A stretch of 64,000 bases of DNA, from assembly GCA_965215715.1 (NCBI GenBank), contig OZ244129.1:496001-560000 (forward strand), in the 5' to 3' direction. The notes below the pieces were generated by a model. That model saw nothing but the letters and a program-made list of their open reading frames with translations. It was not told the origin of the DNA and searched no databases. Numbering within the stretch: position 1 is the first letter of the stretch; every line of letters begins with the position of its first letter. A program made the translations under genes and the position numbers. This DNA is from HXMU1428-3 sp965215715 (GTDB taxonomy: Bacteria > Pseudomonadota > Alphaproteobacteria > Rhizobiales > HXMU1428-3). This document shows, one piece after another, positions 1-8,583 of the stretch.

Positions 1-5
1 GTTTT

Positions 6-971
6 GTGCGTCTTATTCTGTCTGTTTGTGTTGTTGGTTTGCTGGCAGGGTGTAGCCAAGCAATTGAAACAACATCTTCTTCCAATGCAGCGAACTCTCC
101 TTTGCCAAAAGAAACCCAAGAATTATTGATCAAAAAAGGTATGCGCGTTCGCGCGCCGATTTTTATTCGTATTTTCAAAAAAGAATCTGAGCTTGAGATT
201 TGGAAGCAAAAAGATGATGGGTTGTTTTATTATCTTAAAACCTATCCTATTTGCAATTGGTCGGGCAAATTGGGGCCTAAATTGAAACAGGGCGACAAGC
301 AAGCGCCTGAGGGGTTTTACAAGGTCTCGCGCGGGCAGATGAATCCGAACAGTAAGTTCCATCTGTCTTTTAATTTGGGCTATCCTAATGCCTATGACCG
401 TTCCTTTAAGCGCACTGGCGCTAACCTTATGGTTCATGGTGATTGCAGCTCTGCTGGGTGCTATGCCATGACAGACGCTTTGGTGGAAGAGATTTATGCT
501 TTTGCCAGAGAAGCATTTGAAGGTGGGCAAGAGTTTTTTTATGTCCATGCTTATCCCTTTCGTATGACCAGCAAAAATATGGCACTGCATAAACGCAGTC
601 GTTGGATGAAGTTTTGGTTGGATTTGAAAAAGGGCCATGATCAATTTGAACTGGCTCGTGTTCCCCCCAAAATTCGGGTGTGCGAAAAACGCTATCAAGT
701 GAACCCTGCTTTTGCTGATGTTAGTTATCAGATTAACCCTGCTGGGCCGTGCCCGGGCAGCCCTGGGTTTCGTCCTATGCGGCGTGCACCGGATTTAACA
801 ATTGCTCGCACTCAACGCCAACGTGGACACCGTGATCCACTTAGCCAAGTTATTGAAACAACGAGACAAGAGCGACGTGGCGAAAAGCAAGACCCTGGGT
901 TTGATAGCTTGAGCCTTCCTGATGACATATTTAGCGATGATTTAGGTGGCTTGAGAGACGGGGTCTATTAG
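6..971 (+). CDS. YafK-type L,D-transpeptidase lipoprotein (first of a tandem pair)
   Basis: Predicted periplasmic peptidoglycan L,D-transpeptidase of the YkuD/YafK type. The N-terminus is a lipoprotein signal with lipobox LLAGC (Cys16). The catalytic segment HGDCSSAGCYAMTD spans residues 144-157, with His144 and nucleophile Cys152 in the family's HGxxSxGC pattern. The family either crosslinks peptidoglycan or handles protein-murein links; YafK cleaves the Braun lipoprotein link in E. coli, so the exact reaction here is inferred. The last ~90 residues form an Arg-rich, low-complexity tail absent from the neighbouring paralog. The start is a GTG only five bases from the window edge, so the true start and ribosome binding site may lie outside the window. 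Confidence 0.85.
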   Translation: MRLILSVCVVGLLAGCSQAIETTSSSNAANSPLPKETQELLIKKGMRVRAPIFIRIFKKESELEIWKQKDDGLFYYLKTYPICNWSGKLGPKLKQGDKQAPEGFYKVSRGQMNPNSKFHLSFNLGYPNAYDRSFKRTGANLMVHGDCSSAGCYAMTDALVEEIYAFAREAFEGGQEFFYVHAYPFRMTSKNMALHKRSRWMKFWLDLKKGHDQFELARVPPKIRVCEKRYQVNPAFADVSYQINPAGPCPGSPGFRPMRRAPDLTIARTQRQRGHRDPLSQVIETTRQERRGEKQDPGFDSLSLPDDIFSDDLGGLRDGVY

Positions 972-1017
972 GGTTTTATAAAAGCAATAGCTGAGAGCGA
1001 CCAAAAGAGGGGGATAC

Positions 1018-1881
1018 ATGAAGAAACGCAAAGGCAGGGGGCTGTTGATTTTTATATCAATTACCTTGTGCTCGATTGTGTTCTTTGGGTTGTTCACTAA
1101 ACCTGGCCAGCGCACGTTAGATATTTGGCAAGATGAATTGCGCACCAAGCAAAACTGGGTTCATTATCGTTTAAATAAGCCTTTGCCTGGCACCCCTGAT
1201 TTGTCAAAAATGAATGAACGGCTTGCTCTGAGCGGCGTTAAGCTTGGTGCGCCGATATTTATGCGCATCTTTAAATTGGAAGGTGAGCTGGAGCTTTGGA
1301 TGCGCAATGAGACAGGCTTTGTGTTGTTTGCCACTTATCCTATCTGTCGATGGTCGGGTCGGTTGGGACCTAAGTTAAAAGAAGGGGACAAGCAGAGCCC
1401 TGAGGGGATTTATACTGTGCGCCAAAACCAGCTTAACCCCAACAGCCGCTGGTACCGTTCTTTCAATTTGGGCTATCCCAATATTTACGATAGAAGCTTT
1501 GATCGCACAGGGTCTTTTTTAATGGTGCATGGGGGCTGTTCGTCCATTGGTTGCTATGCCATGACAGATCCGGTGATGAAAGAAATTTGGCAAATCATTA
1601 CCGCCACTTACAAGGCCAACAATAAGAGCTTTACAGTTCATGCTTTTCCCTTTCGCATGACGCAGCGTAATATGGGGGTTTACCATGACCCCAGATGGGC
1701 GCCGTTGTGGGGTAATTTAAAACGGGCTTATGATTTGTTTAATGAAACGAAAGTGCCGCCCAAGGTTTCTGTTTGCAAACAAAACTATGTTGTCACACAG
1801 GGCTCGATGGTGAAGAAAACATATCAACAAAGCCTGAAGCGTGATTGCTCTCATCTAAAGGTTAGTTCTAATCAGAACTAA
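1018..1881 (+). CDS. YafK-type L,D-transpeptidase, membrane-anchored (second of a tandem pair)
   Basis: Paralog of the preceding gene, 46 bp downstream and probably co-transcribed. Residues 8-26 form one hydrophobic anchor instead of a lipobox. The YkuD/YafK catalytic block HGGCSSIGCYAMTD lies at residues 171-184 (His171, Cys179). Long matching stretches such as KQxPEGxYxVxxxQxNPNSxW/K and SFNLGYPNxYDRSF show recent common ancestry with the first copy. It is expected to act on peptidoglycan or murein-linked protein in the periplasm, anchored to the inner membrane. A GGGGG-rich ribosome binding site precedes the ATG. Confidence 0.85.
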   Translation: MKKRKGRGLLIFISITLCSIVFFGLFTKPGQRTLDIWQDELRTKQNWVHYRLNKPLPGTPDLSKMNERLALSGVKLGAPIFMRIFKLEGELELWMRNETGFVLFATYPICRWSGRLGPKLKEGDKQSPEGIYTVRQNQLNPNSRWYRSFNLGYPNIYDRSFDRTGSFLMVHGGCSSIGCYAMTDPVMKEIWQIITATYKANNKSFTVHAFPFRMTQRNMGVYHDPRWAPLWGNLKRAYDLFNETKVPPKVSVCKQNYVVTQGSMVKKTYQQSLKRDCSHLKVSSNQN

Positions 1882-1894
1882 ATAACGGCCTTTA

Positions 1895-2359
1895 TTAGAA
1901 TTGATTGGAAAGGCTCGTTAGCAAATCTAGAAAAAATTGAGCTTCGAAGGTTTTGGAAACGATAAGAATATGTATGCCCCAAAACACAATCGCCACCATA
2001 TACATAGCAAAATAAACAAAGGAAAACGCCCCGCCTGCATTGCGCCCAGGGTATGTGTTTTGGATCAGTTCAAAATCCAAGGCCCGTTCAATGCGCTTGG
2101 CTTCGCGAATGAAGATTTTTATTTGCCGCGTGGTGCGCCGGTCAAATATGGCGGCAAAGATCAGCAAGAACACAACCAACAAGGAGGCAATCACCTTTGT
2201 GGCTGGGGTCTCTAATGTTTTTAAGATAATGGGATAAAGGATGCTGTTGATTGCAATGACAAACCCGAACAATTTTGCCTTATGATCTAAAAAATAACGA
2301 ACGTTTACCAATGCCTGCTCATATTCGACAGGCCGTTCTAAAATCGTAATTTTGTCCAT
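1895..2359 (-). CDS. small membrane protein of unknown function
   Basis: Unrecognised protein of about 154 residues. It shows three hydrophobic segments (roughly residues 31-47, 55-75 and 112-135) with a basic, helical stretch RRTTRQIKIFIREAKRIERA between the second and third, so it is a probable inner-membrane protein with a cytoplasmic charged loop. ATG at 2359 is chosen over an in-frame TTG at 2371, but no strong ribosome binding site decides between them. It is convergent with the transpeptidase pair and its neighbours suggest no function. Confidence 0.6.
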   Translation of the reverse strand: MDKITILERPVEYEQALVNVRYFLDHKAKLFGFVIAINSILYPIILKTLETPATKVIASLLVVFLLIFAAIFDRRTTRQIKIFIREAKRIERALDFELIQNTYPGRNAGGAFSFVYFAMYMVAIVFWGIHILIVSKTFEAQFFLDLLTSLSNQF

Positions 2360-2487
2360 TGATACGCCCAACCCTTACCAAAAACTCTTATATCAGCCCA
2401 TTTAAAAGCACAGAACTGGCTCATCGCAAGCCCAGAAGTGAAAAATAGTATAACTGTTGCTAAAGGCGCACTGATGAGGCTTGGCGC

Positions 2488-2538
2488 GTGCCTTAAGTTC
2501 CATGGTTAGACTTTGGCACTTAAGGCACAGTCCAGGCG
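2488..2538. repeat. inverted repeat plus 19-bp dispersed element
   Basis: Arms GTGCCTTAAG (2488-2497) and CTTAAGGCAC (2519-2528) form a 10-bp perfect stem in the gap just downstream of the minus-strand permease gene. The right arm continues as TTAAGGCACAGTCCAGGCG (2520-2538), which recurs exactly at 8541-8559 and partly at 62815. It may serve as a transcription end signal for the permease gene, but there is no T-run. It looks like a short dispersed palindromic element. Confidence 0.7.
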
Positions 2539-2552
2539 TCTGTTGGTGGATT

Positions 2553-4331
2553 TTAAAAAGGCCAGAACATGATAATTGCCGGGATAGATACTGCAATGAT
2601 GAGTATTTCAAGCGGTAGCCCCATGCGCCAATAGTCACCAAATTTATAGCCACCAGGGCCCATAATCAGGGTGTTGTTTTTATGGCCTATGGGGGTCAGG
2701 AAGGCGCAACTTGCCGCCACGGCCACTGCCATTAGGAACGGGTCTGCACTTACATTTAATCGGGTTGCTAAATCCACGGCAATGGGCGCGGCAATCACAG
2801 CGGTGGCCGTGTTGTTTAGAACATCCGATAAGGTCATCGTGACGACCATTAAAATGGTCAGCACAATCCAAGGGGCTGCCCCTTGGGTGACATTTAATAT
2901 CCAGTCAGCAATCAAAGCTGTGCCGCCAGAGGCTTCAAGGGCGGCACCCACAGGTATGAGCGAACCCAATAGCACAATGACTGGCCATTCAACGGAATCG
3001 TAGATTTTTTTAACCGACACAATATTGAAAAGGACATAACCAATGGCGGTAAGCCCCAATGCAAACGGCAGATAGAGAATACCAAAACTTGCCAGCATAA
3101 TTGCGGCGGCAAAAAGGGCCACCGCTAGGAAGGCTTTGTCTCTCTTAATCACCTGCAAACCGCGTTCTGCCAAGGGCAAACATCCAAGCCAGTTTGAAAT
3201 TTCTGGTAGCCGCTCTGTTGGACCATAGAGCAACAAAATATCACCAGCTTCAATTTGGGTGCGGCGTACACGCTCGTGGATTTGTTGACCCTGGCGAGAG
3301 ATGCCCATGAGCGTGACGTTATGACGGTAGAGCAAGCGCAGGTTCAACGCGGAACGCCCTTCAATTCTAGCCCCTTCAGGGACCACAACTTCTAAAAGGC
3401 CTGTGTCAGCTGAGGCCAATGTGCCTTCATGTTTTTCAGAGCCAACAAATTCTACCCCGATAAGACCTGAGAGCTCTTCGATGGCTTGTGGTGTGGCCTC
3501 AACCACCAAAATGTCGCCGGCCTCAATCACTTGCCAGGCCACAATGCCTGGCAATTTATTGCCGCGCCGGATAACGCCGATGAACTGAACGTCATTGGCT
3601 TTTTCTACGGCTTCCACTTCGCGCAGGCGCTTGCCAACAAGAGCGCTATCTTCACTGACCCTGACCTCGGCAACATAATCATCCAATTCAAACAGTTCTT
3701 TGGCCTGGTTGCTCTGACCGCGTGCGCCAGGGATTAAGCGCCAGCCAATAAGGGCCACAAACAAAACACCTACGGTGGCACACACCAAGCCAACGGGGGC
3801 AAAGTCGAACATTTGATAAGGTTCGCCCAAGGCCTTTTCACGGTAGCTGGCAATGATGATGTTTGGCGGTGTGCCAATAAGGGTGACCAGCCCGCCTAAA
3901 ATAGAGGCGAAGGAAAGGGGCATTAATGTCAGCGCTGGGGAGCGTTTGGCTTTTTCAGCTGCTTTTAGGTCAACCGGCATGAGCAGCGCCAGTGCGCCGA
4001 CATTGTTCATTACAGCTGAAAGGGCAGCAGCTAGGCCAGCCATAATGCCAATGTGGGCCGCCAGCTTTCGCCCGCTGTCAATCATCGTGCGGGCAATCAG
4101 TTCTATTGCGCCGGAATTGGAAAGTCCTTTAGAGACGATGAGTACCAAAGCAATGATGATAACGGCGGGGTGGCCAAAACCGGCAAAAGCAGTGTCTTTG
4201 GGGACAACACCGATGATAACGGCGGCAATCAGTGCTGAAAAGGCAACCAGATCATAGCGAAACCGGCCCCAAATGAGCAGGGTAAATACCACTCCAAGCA
4301 AGCCAAACAGCATCATTTGGTCAGTTGTCAT
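2553..4331 (-). CDS. SLC13/DASS-family permease with two TrkA-C domains
   Basis: Predicted inner-membrane anion or dicarboxylate/sulfate symporter of the SLC13 (ArsB/NhaD superfamily) type. An N-terminal transmembrane half (about residues 1-200) is followed by two soluble RCK_C/TrkA_C-like regions (about 205-385), then a second transmembrane half (about 395-592). The family hairpin motifs are visible as IGTPPNIIIAS near residue 150 and TPIGHKNNTLIMGPGGY near the C-terminus. The TrkA_C domains probably bind a regulatory ligand. At 592 residues it has the normal length for this architecture. The substrate cannot be read from the sequence. It lies downstream of secA on the same strand with an 85-bp gap. 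Confidence 0.88.
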   Translation of the reverse strand: MTTDQMMLFGLLGVVFTLLIWGRFRYDLVAFSALIAAVIIGVVPKDTAFAGFGHPAVIIIALVLIVSKGLSNSGAIELIARTMIDSGRKLAAHIGIMAGLAAALSAVMNNVGALALLMPVDLKAAEKAKRSPALTLMPLSFASILGGLVTLIGTPPNIIIASYREKALGEPYQMFDFAPVGLVCATVGVLFVALIGWRLIPGARGQSNQAKELFELDDYVAEVRVSEDSALVGKRLREVEAVEKANDVQFIGVIRRGNKLPGIVAWQVIEAGDILVVEATPQAIEELSGLIGVEFVGSEKHEGTLASADTGLLEVVVPEGARIEGRSALNLRLLYRHNVTLMGISRQGQQIHERVRRTQIEAGDILLLYGPTERLPEISNWLGCLPLAERGLQVIKRDKAFLAVALFAAAIMLASFGILYLPFALGLTAIGYVLFNIVSVKKIYDSVEWPVIVLLGSLIPVGAALEASGGTALIADWILNVTQGAAPWIVLTILMVVTMTLSDVLNNTATAVIAAPIAVDLATRLNVSADPFLMAVAVAASCAFLTPIGHKNNTLIMGPGGYKFGDYWRMGLPLEILIIAVSIPAIIMFWPF

Positions 4332-4416
4332 AAAGCTGTCTCCCCCCGAAACGCTGGTCTTACCTGACTGACATTTTGCTACCTTGAGATAGCTTAAGTT
4401 ACAATCCTGTCAGGCT

Positions 4417-7149
4417 TTAATTTAGTTTTCCATGGCATTGTTTGTATTTTTTGCCAGATCCACAAGGACATTTTGCATTGCGGGCCACTTTGCCCCAGGT
4501 GGATGGATCATTGGGGTCAAGTTGAGTGGCGGCTTTGCGGCTGATAACCTGTGTGCCTGCCCCTTCCATATCTTCAGGGTGAAATTCATCTTCGCCGGTT
4601 GATAAATTCACATGATGGGCTTCCATTTCTGGCAATTCGGCATCATCCAAAGATGGCAAGTCTTCATCCATAGAAAGTTCAACATGTGCCAGTTGACCAG
4701 AGACCGCTTCGCGCAAATCGGCCAACATCGATTCAAACAGGGTGAAACTTTCTGTTTGGTATTCGTTTAACGGATCGCGTTGGCCATAGCCGCGCAAGCC
4801 TACAACTTGGCGCAAATGTTCCAGGGTTACCAGATGATCGCGCCATAGATGATCTAAGGTTTGCAAGAGAACGGACTTTTCAACCTGGCGCATGATGTCG
4901 GGGCCAAATTCAGCTGCCTTTTTGGCGGCAGCTACATTGCTGGCTTCGATTAAACGCTCAAGGATTTCTTCATTGGCTATGCCTTCTTCATCGGCCCAGT
5001 CTTGTAGTGGCGGTGTGATGTTGAAGATCTTCTCAACTTCTTGCGCAAGACCTTTCATATCCCATTGCTCTGCATAAGCGTTTTCAGGAATGTGGCGAGC
5101 CACCAACTCATCAAGCATTTGATGGCGCAAATCAACAACCGTTTCTGAGACTTCTTCATCACGCATCAGATCAATACGTTGGTCAAAAATAACCTTACGT
5201 TGTTCGTTCATGACATTGTCAAACTTCAGCAAGTTTTTACGAATGTCATAGTTGTGCGCTTCAACTTTTTTCTGCGCTTTTTCCAGGGCTTTGTTGATCC
5301 AGGGGTGAATGATCGCTTCGCCTTCTTCAAGGCCGAGTTTTTGCAAAACCCCGTCCATGCGGTCAGAGCCGAAAATGCGCATTAAGTCATCATCTAGTGA
5401 TAAGAAAAATTTAGACGCCCCTGGGTCACCTTGGCGACCAGAGCGGCCACGTAGCTGGTTGTCAATGCGCCGACTTTCATGGCGTTCCGTGCCGACCACA
5501 TAAAGGCCGCCAGCATCCAAAGCTTGCTGTTTTTTTGTTTCAATATCAGCGGTTATCTCAGCAATTTTCTTGTCGCGCTCTTTGCCTTCACCAAGCGTAT
5601 CAGCCTCGTTTTCAATGCGCATTTCTAAATTGCCGCCCAATTGAATGTCGGTACCGCGGCCCGCCATATTGGTGGCAATGGTCACAGAACCAGGACAGCC
5701 TGCATCGGCAATAATCAGCGCTTCTTTTTCATGGTGGCGTGCGTTAAGCACTTGATGTTTAACGGCTTCTCGTTTTAACAGGTCTGAGAGCAATTCTGAT
5801 TTTTCAATCGAAGTTGTGCCAACCAACACCGGCTGGCCTCGATCTTGGCAGTCTCTGACCAGTTCGATAATGGCTTTGTATTTCTCTTGTGCGGTACGGT
5901 AGACTTCATCATCTTCATCAATGCGGGCAACAGGCTTGTTGGTGGGCACATCAACCACATCAAGACCATAAATATCCATGAACTCTTCAGCTTCAGTGGC
6001 TGCGGTACCTGTCATGCCGGCAAGCTTGTCATAGAGACGGAAATAGTTTTGGAAGGTCACAGAGGCAAGCGTTTGGTTTTCTGGTTGAATGTCGGCGCCT
6101 TCTTTGGCCTCTAGCGCTTGGTGCAGACCATCAGAGTAGCGGCGGCCATCCATCATCCGGCCGGTAAATTCATCAATGATGATGACTTGCTTGTTTTTGA
6201 CAATGTAGTCTTTGTCTTTCAAAAACAGTTTGTGCGCGCGCAGGGCATTGTTGAGGTGATGAACAAGGGTGACGTTTTCAACGTCATAAAGATTGCCTTC
6301 TTTTAAGATGCCGAGTTCGCGCAACTTTTCTTCTGCTCGCTCGTTGCCTTCATCTGTCAGCGATACGGCTTTTGCTTTTTCATCAATCTCATAATCAGCT
6401 TCAACAAAGTCTGGCACGATCTTGTCAATTGTGGTGTACAGGTCTGAGCGGTCTTCAACCGGGCCTGAAATGATAAGAGGGGTCCGCGCTTCGTCAACCA
6501 AGATGCTGTCGACCTCGTCCACGATGGCAAAGTAATGACCGCGCTGGACCATTTCGCCCAAATCATATTTCATATTGTCGCGTAGATAATCAAAGCCAAA
6601 CTCATTGTTGGTGCCGTAGGTGACATCAGAGGCATAAGCGTCGCGCCGTGCCTCGTCATCCATATCATTGACAATGGTGCCAACGGTGAGGCCTAGAAAG
6701 GTATAGACTTTGCCCATCCATTCCGCATCACGCTGGGCCAAATAGTCATTCACGGTCACCACATGCACACCGCGTCCAGCCAAAGCATTGAGATAAACGG
6801 CCAACGTGGCCACCAGGGTTTTACCCTCACCGGTGCGCATTTCAGAGATTTTGCCATCATGCAAAACCATGCCGCCGATCAGCTGTACATCATAATGGCG
6901 CTGGCCAAGGGCGCGCTTTGCGCCTTCTCGAACGGTGGCAAAGGCGGGAACAAGTAGTTCATCGAGGCTTTTGCCATCAATAACTTCTTGACGAAACTGA
7001 GCTGTTCTTTCGCGCAGCTCTTCATCAGAAAGGGCCTCTAGTTCTGGTTCTAGCGCATTGATTTCCTCAATACGGGCAGAATATGTTTTGATCTGACGTT
7101 CATTTGAAGTGCCAAACAGCTTTGCACCCAGTGCGGCAAACGATACCAT
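4417..7149 (-). CDS. secA: preprotein translocase ATPase SecA
   Basis: Motor ATPase that drives unfolded preproteins through SecYEG. At 910 residues it is full length. Visible features are Walker A RTGEGKT (residues 105-111), the DEAD-type box VDEVDSILVDEARTP in NBD1, the motif TNMAGRGTDIQLGG and RGRSGRQGDPG in NBD2, and the C-terminal zinc-binding SEC-C motif CPCGSGKKYKQCHG, which also contacts SecB and lipid. The start is the ATG with N-terminus MVSFAALGAKLFG, typical for alphaproteobacteria. The parvulin-type isomerase just beyond it is divergently transcribed, so two export-related genes flank one intergenic region. Confidence 0.98.
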   Translation of the reverse strand: MVSFAALGAKLFGTSNERQIKTYSARIEEINALEPELEALSDEELRERTAQFRQEVIDGKSLDELLVPAFATVREGAKRALGQRHYDVQLIGGMVLHDGKISEMRTGEGKTLVATLAVYLNALAGRGVHVVTVNDYLAQRDAEWMGKVYTFLGLTVGTIVNDMDDEARRDAYASDVTYGTNNEFGFDYLRDNMKYDLGEMVQRGHYFAIVDEVDSILVDEARTPLIISGPVEDRSDLYTTIDKIVPDFVEADYEIDEKAKAVSLTDEGNERAEEKLRELGILKEGNLYDVENVTLVHHLNNALRAHKLFLKDKDYIVKNKQVIIIDEFTGRMMDGRRYSDGLHQALEAKEGADIQPENQTLASVTFQNYFRLYDKLAGMTGTAATEAEEFMDIYGLDVVDVPTNKPVARIDEDDEVYRTAQEKYKAIIELVRDCQDRGQPVLVGTTSIEKSELLSDLLKREAVKHQVLNARHHEKEALIIADAGCPGSVTIATNMAGRGTDIQLGGNLEMRIENEADTLGEGKERDKKIAEITADIETKKQQALDAGGLYVVGTERHESRRIDNQLRGRSGRQGDPGASKFFLSLDDDLMRIFGSDRMDGVLQKLGLEEGEAIIHPWINKALEKAQKKVEAHNYDIRKNLLKFDNVMNEQRKVIFDQRIDLMRDEEVSETVVDLRHQMLDELVARHIPENAYAEQWDMKGLAQEVEKIFNITPPLQDWADEEGIANEEILERLIEASNVAAAKKAAEFGPDIMRQVEKSVLLQTLDHLWRDHLVTLEHLRQVVGLRGYGQRDPLNEYQTESFTLFESMLADLREAVSGQLAHVELSMDEDLPSLDDAELPEMEAHHVNLSTGEDEFHPEDMEGAGTQVISRKAATQLDPNDPSTWGKVARNAKCPCGSGKKYKQCHGKLN

Positions 7150-7632
7150 GTTTTTTCAGCCTAACCTGACTAATTAGTTTGTTTAAAGCCCAAAAGGTTT
7201 AAGACACAAACCCTGGACAGACAAAAATAATTTACCTTAAACAATGACTTAATTTGCACCATAAGCACCAAATAATAAGATGTCACGGGTTCAAATGGGC
7301 AAATCAAACAGAATGATTAACACCAATTTGTGGCCAATTCAAACCGCTATATGGGGTAAGCATATTTTGTCTTTTAAAATCTTGCTTTTGATCTTAACAG
7401 GACAGATAGAAAGGCAAGGTTGGATTGTCAATGTGTGTTTGGTTTTTAAAGCTTTTGATAGCGAAAAATTGAAAATTAAGCACCTTGGGACCCTATTTAA
7501 AGCGGTAAAACTTGCTTACGCGCCTGATTTATCCTAATGAGAACACAAATGCTGTATATTTTTTGCTCAGATATGATAAGTGTCGTAAAAGGTAAAAAAA
7601 GTTAACCTCAACAAGAATCAAGGAAGTGAATA
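7150..7632. other. 483-bp AT-rich divergent intergenic region (secA / ppiC)
   Basis: The region separates divergent secA and parvulin genes and must hold both promoters. I see no tRNA, strong hairpin or repeat. A plus-strand frame of 85 codons at 7280-7537 has no ribosome binding site and no recognisable protein character, so it is not called. Confidence 0.6.
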
Positions 7633-8466
7633 GTGAAATATTTATACAAAAGCGTGTTGCTGGCTCTTATTGTGTTGTTTGCCACCAGCGCGCCGCTCAG
7701 AGCTGAAAAGAAGGTTGTAGCCACAGTTGATGGGCAAGAAATTACTGAAAAAGATATGGTACGCGCTGAAACTGAAATGTTTAATCAGTTGGTAAATGTT
7801 CCTAAAAAAGCACGTCGTAAGGTTTTGGTTGAATATTTAATTGAAACGCAAATTTTGGCCAAAGCGGCACAAGATGCCAAAATTGGTGAAACAGACGAAT
7901 TTAAAAACAGCAAAGATTACTATCATCGCCGGGCTTTAAGAGACACTTATTTTGACCAGCAGGTGTTTAAAGCGGTTTCTGATAAAGACGCTCAAAGCAC
8001 ATATGATGAAGCTGGCAAAGAAGAAGAAGCCCATGTAAGGCATATTTTGGTCAAAGAGCAAAAGCTGGCCAATGAAATTTATGAAAAGCTAGATAAGGGC
8101 GGGGATTTTAATGCCTTGGCCAAAGAACATTCTATTGATCCAGGGTCTAAAGACAAGGGCGGTGACCTTGGTTATATTTTGAAAACACAAGTTGTGCCTC
8201 AATTTGGTGCGGTTGCGTTTGGCATGTCTAAAAAGGGTGAAACGGCTAAGCCGGTTCAAAGCCAATTTGGCTGGCACATTATTCGTATGGAAGAAAAGCG
8301 CCCGCGTTCTTTGCCCCCGTTTAAAGATGTAAAAGACCGCATCAAAGAAGTGCTTTGGCAGAAAAAAGCGCAAGAGTTGATTGAAAACTTGCGCAAAAGC
8401 GCGAAAGTAGAATTTGTTGATAAAGAGCTTGCTAAGCCATTGCCAAACCCACGCGGTAGCAATTAG
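7633..8466 (+). CDS. parvulin-type peptidyl-prolyl cis-trans isomerase (PpiC/PrsA-like), periplasmic
   Basis: Predicted exported foldase. A signal peptide (about residues 1-24, ending ...SAPLRA) precedes a helical N-terminal SurA/PrsA-like region and a parvulin domain at about residues 133-232, recognisable from VRHILVKEQ, GGDFNALAKEHSIDPGSKDKGGDLGY and the C-terminal FGWHIIRMEEKRP. Such proteins assist folding of outer-membrane and periplasmic proteins. The GTG start is supported by AAGGAAG seven bases upstream. A clear Rho-independent terminator follows. Confidence 0.9.
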   Translation: MKYLYKSVLLALIVLFATSAPLRAEKKVVATVDGQEITEKDMVRAETEMFNQLVNVPKKARRKVLVEYLIETQILAKAAQDAKIGETDEFKNSKDYYHRRALRDTYFDQQVFKAVSDKDAQSTYDEAGKEEEAHVRHILVKEQKLANEIYEKLDKGGDFNALAKEHSIDPGSKDKGGDLGYILKTQVVPQFGAVAFGMSKKGETAKPVQSQFGWHIIRMEEKRPRSLPPFKDVKDRIKEVLWQKKAQELIENLRKSAKVEFVDKELAKPLPNPRGSN

Positions 8467-8495
8467 AGCTGACCTTTTTCACATTACAAAGTTTC

Positions 8496-8530
8496 ATCGC
8501 CGCTAAATTAATTTTGGCGGCGATTTTTTT
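8496..8530 (+). terminator. Rho-independent terminator of the parvulin gene
   Basis: The 8-bp stem ATCGCCGC / GCGGCGAT encloses a 13-nt loop and is followed by seven T, starting 30 bp after the parvulin stop codon. Confidence 0.9.
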
Positions 8531-8540
8531 GTGATGAGGT

Positions 8541-8559
8541 TTAAGGCACAGTCCAGGCG
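8541..8559. repeat. copy of the TTAAGGCACAGTCCAGGCG element
   Basis: Exact 19-bp match to 2520-2538, here without the left inverted arm. It sits between the parvulin terminator and the convergent GNAT-like gene. Confidence 0.75.
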
Positions 8560-8583
8560 CTTGATTTATTGGTCTGAGGTGCA

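Noticed and set aside
123..698. 191-codon minus-strand ORF antisense to the first transpeptidase
   Set aside because: The plus-strand frame has a lipobox and a catalytic motif; the antisense frame has no recognisable features.
7280..7537. 85-codon ORF between secA and the parvulin gene
   Set aside because: No ribosome binding site, no recognisable features, and it occupies the divergent promoter region.
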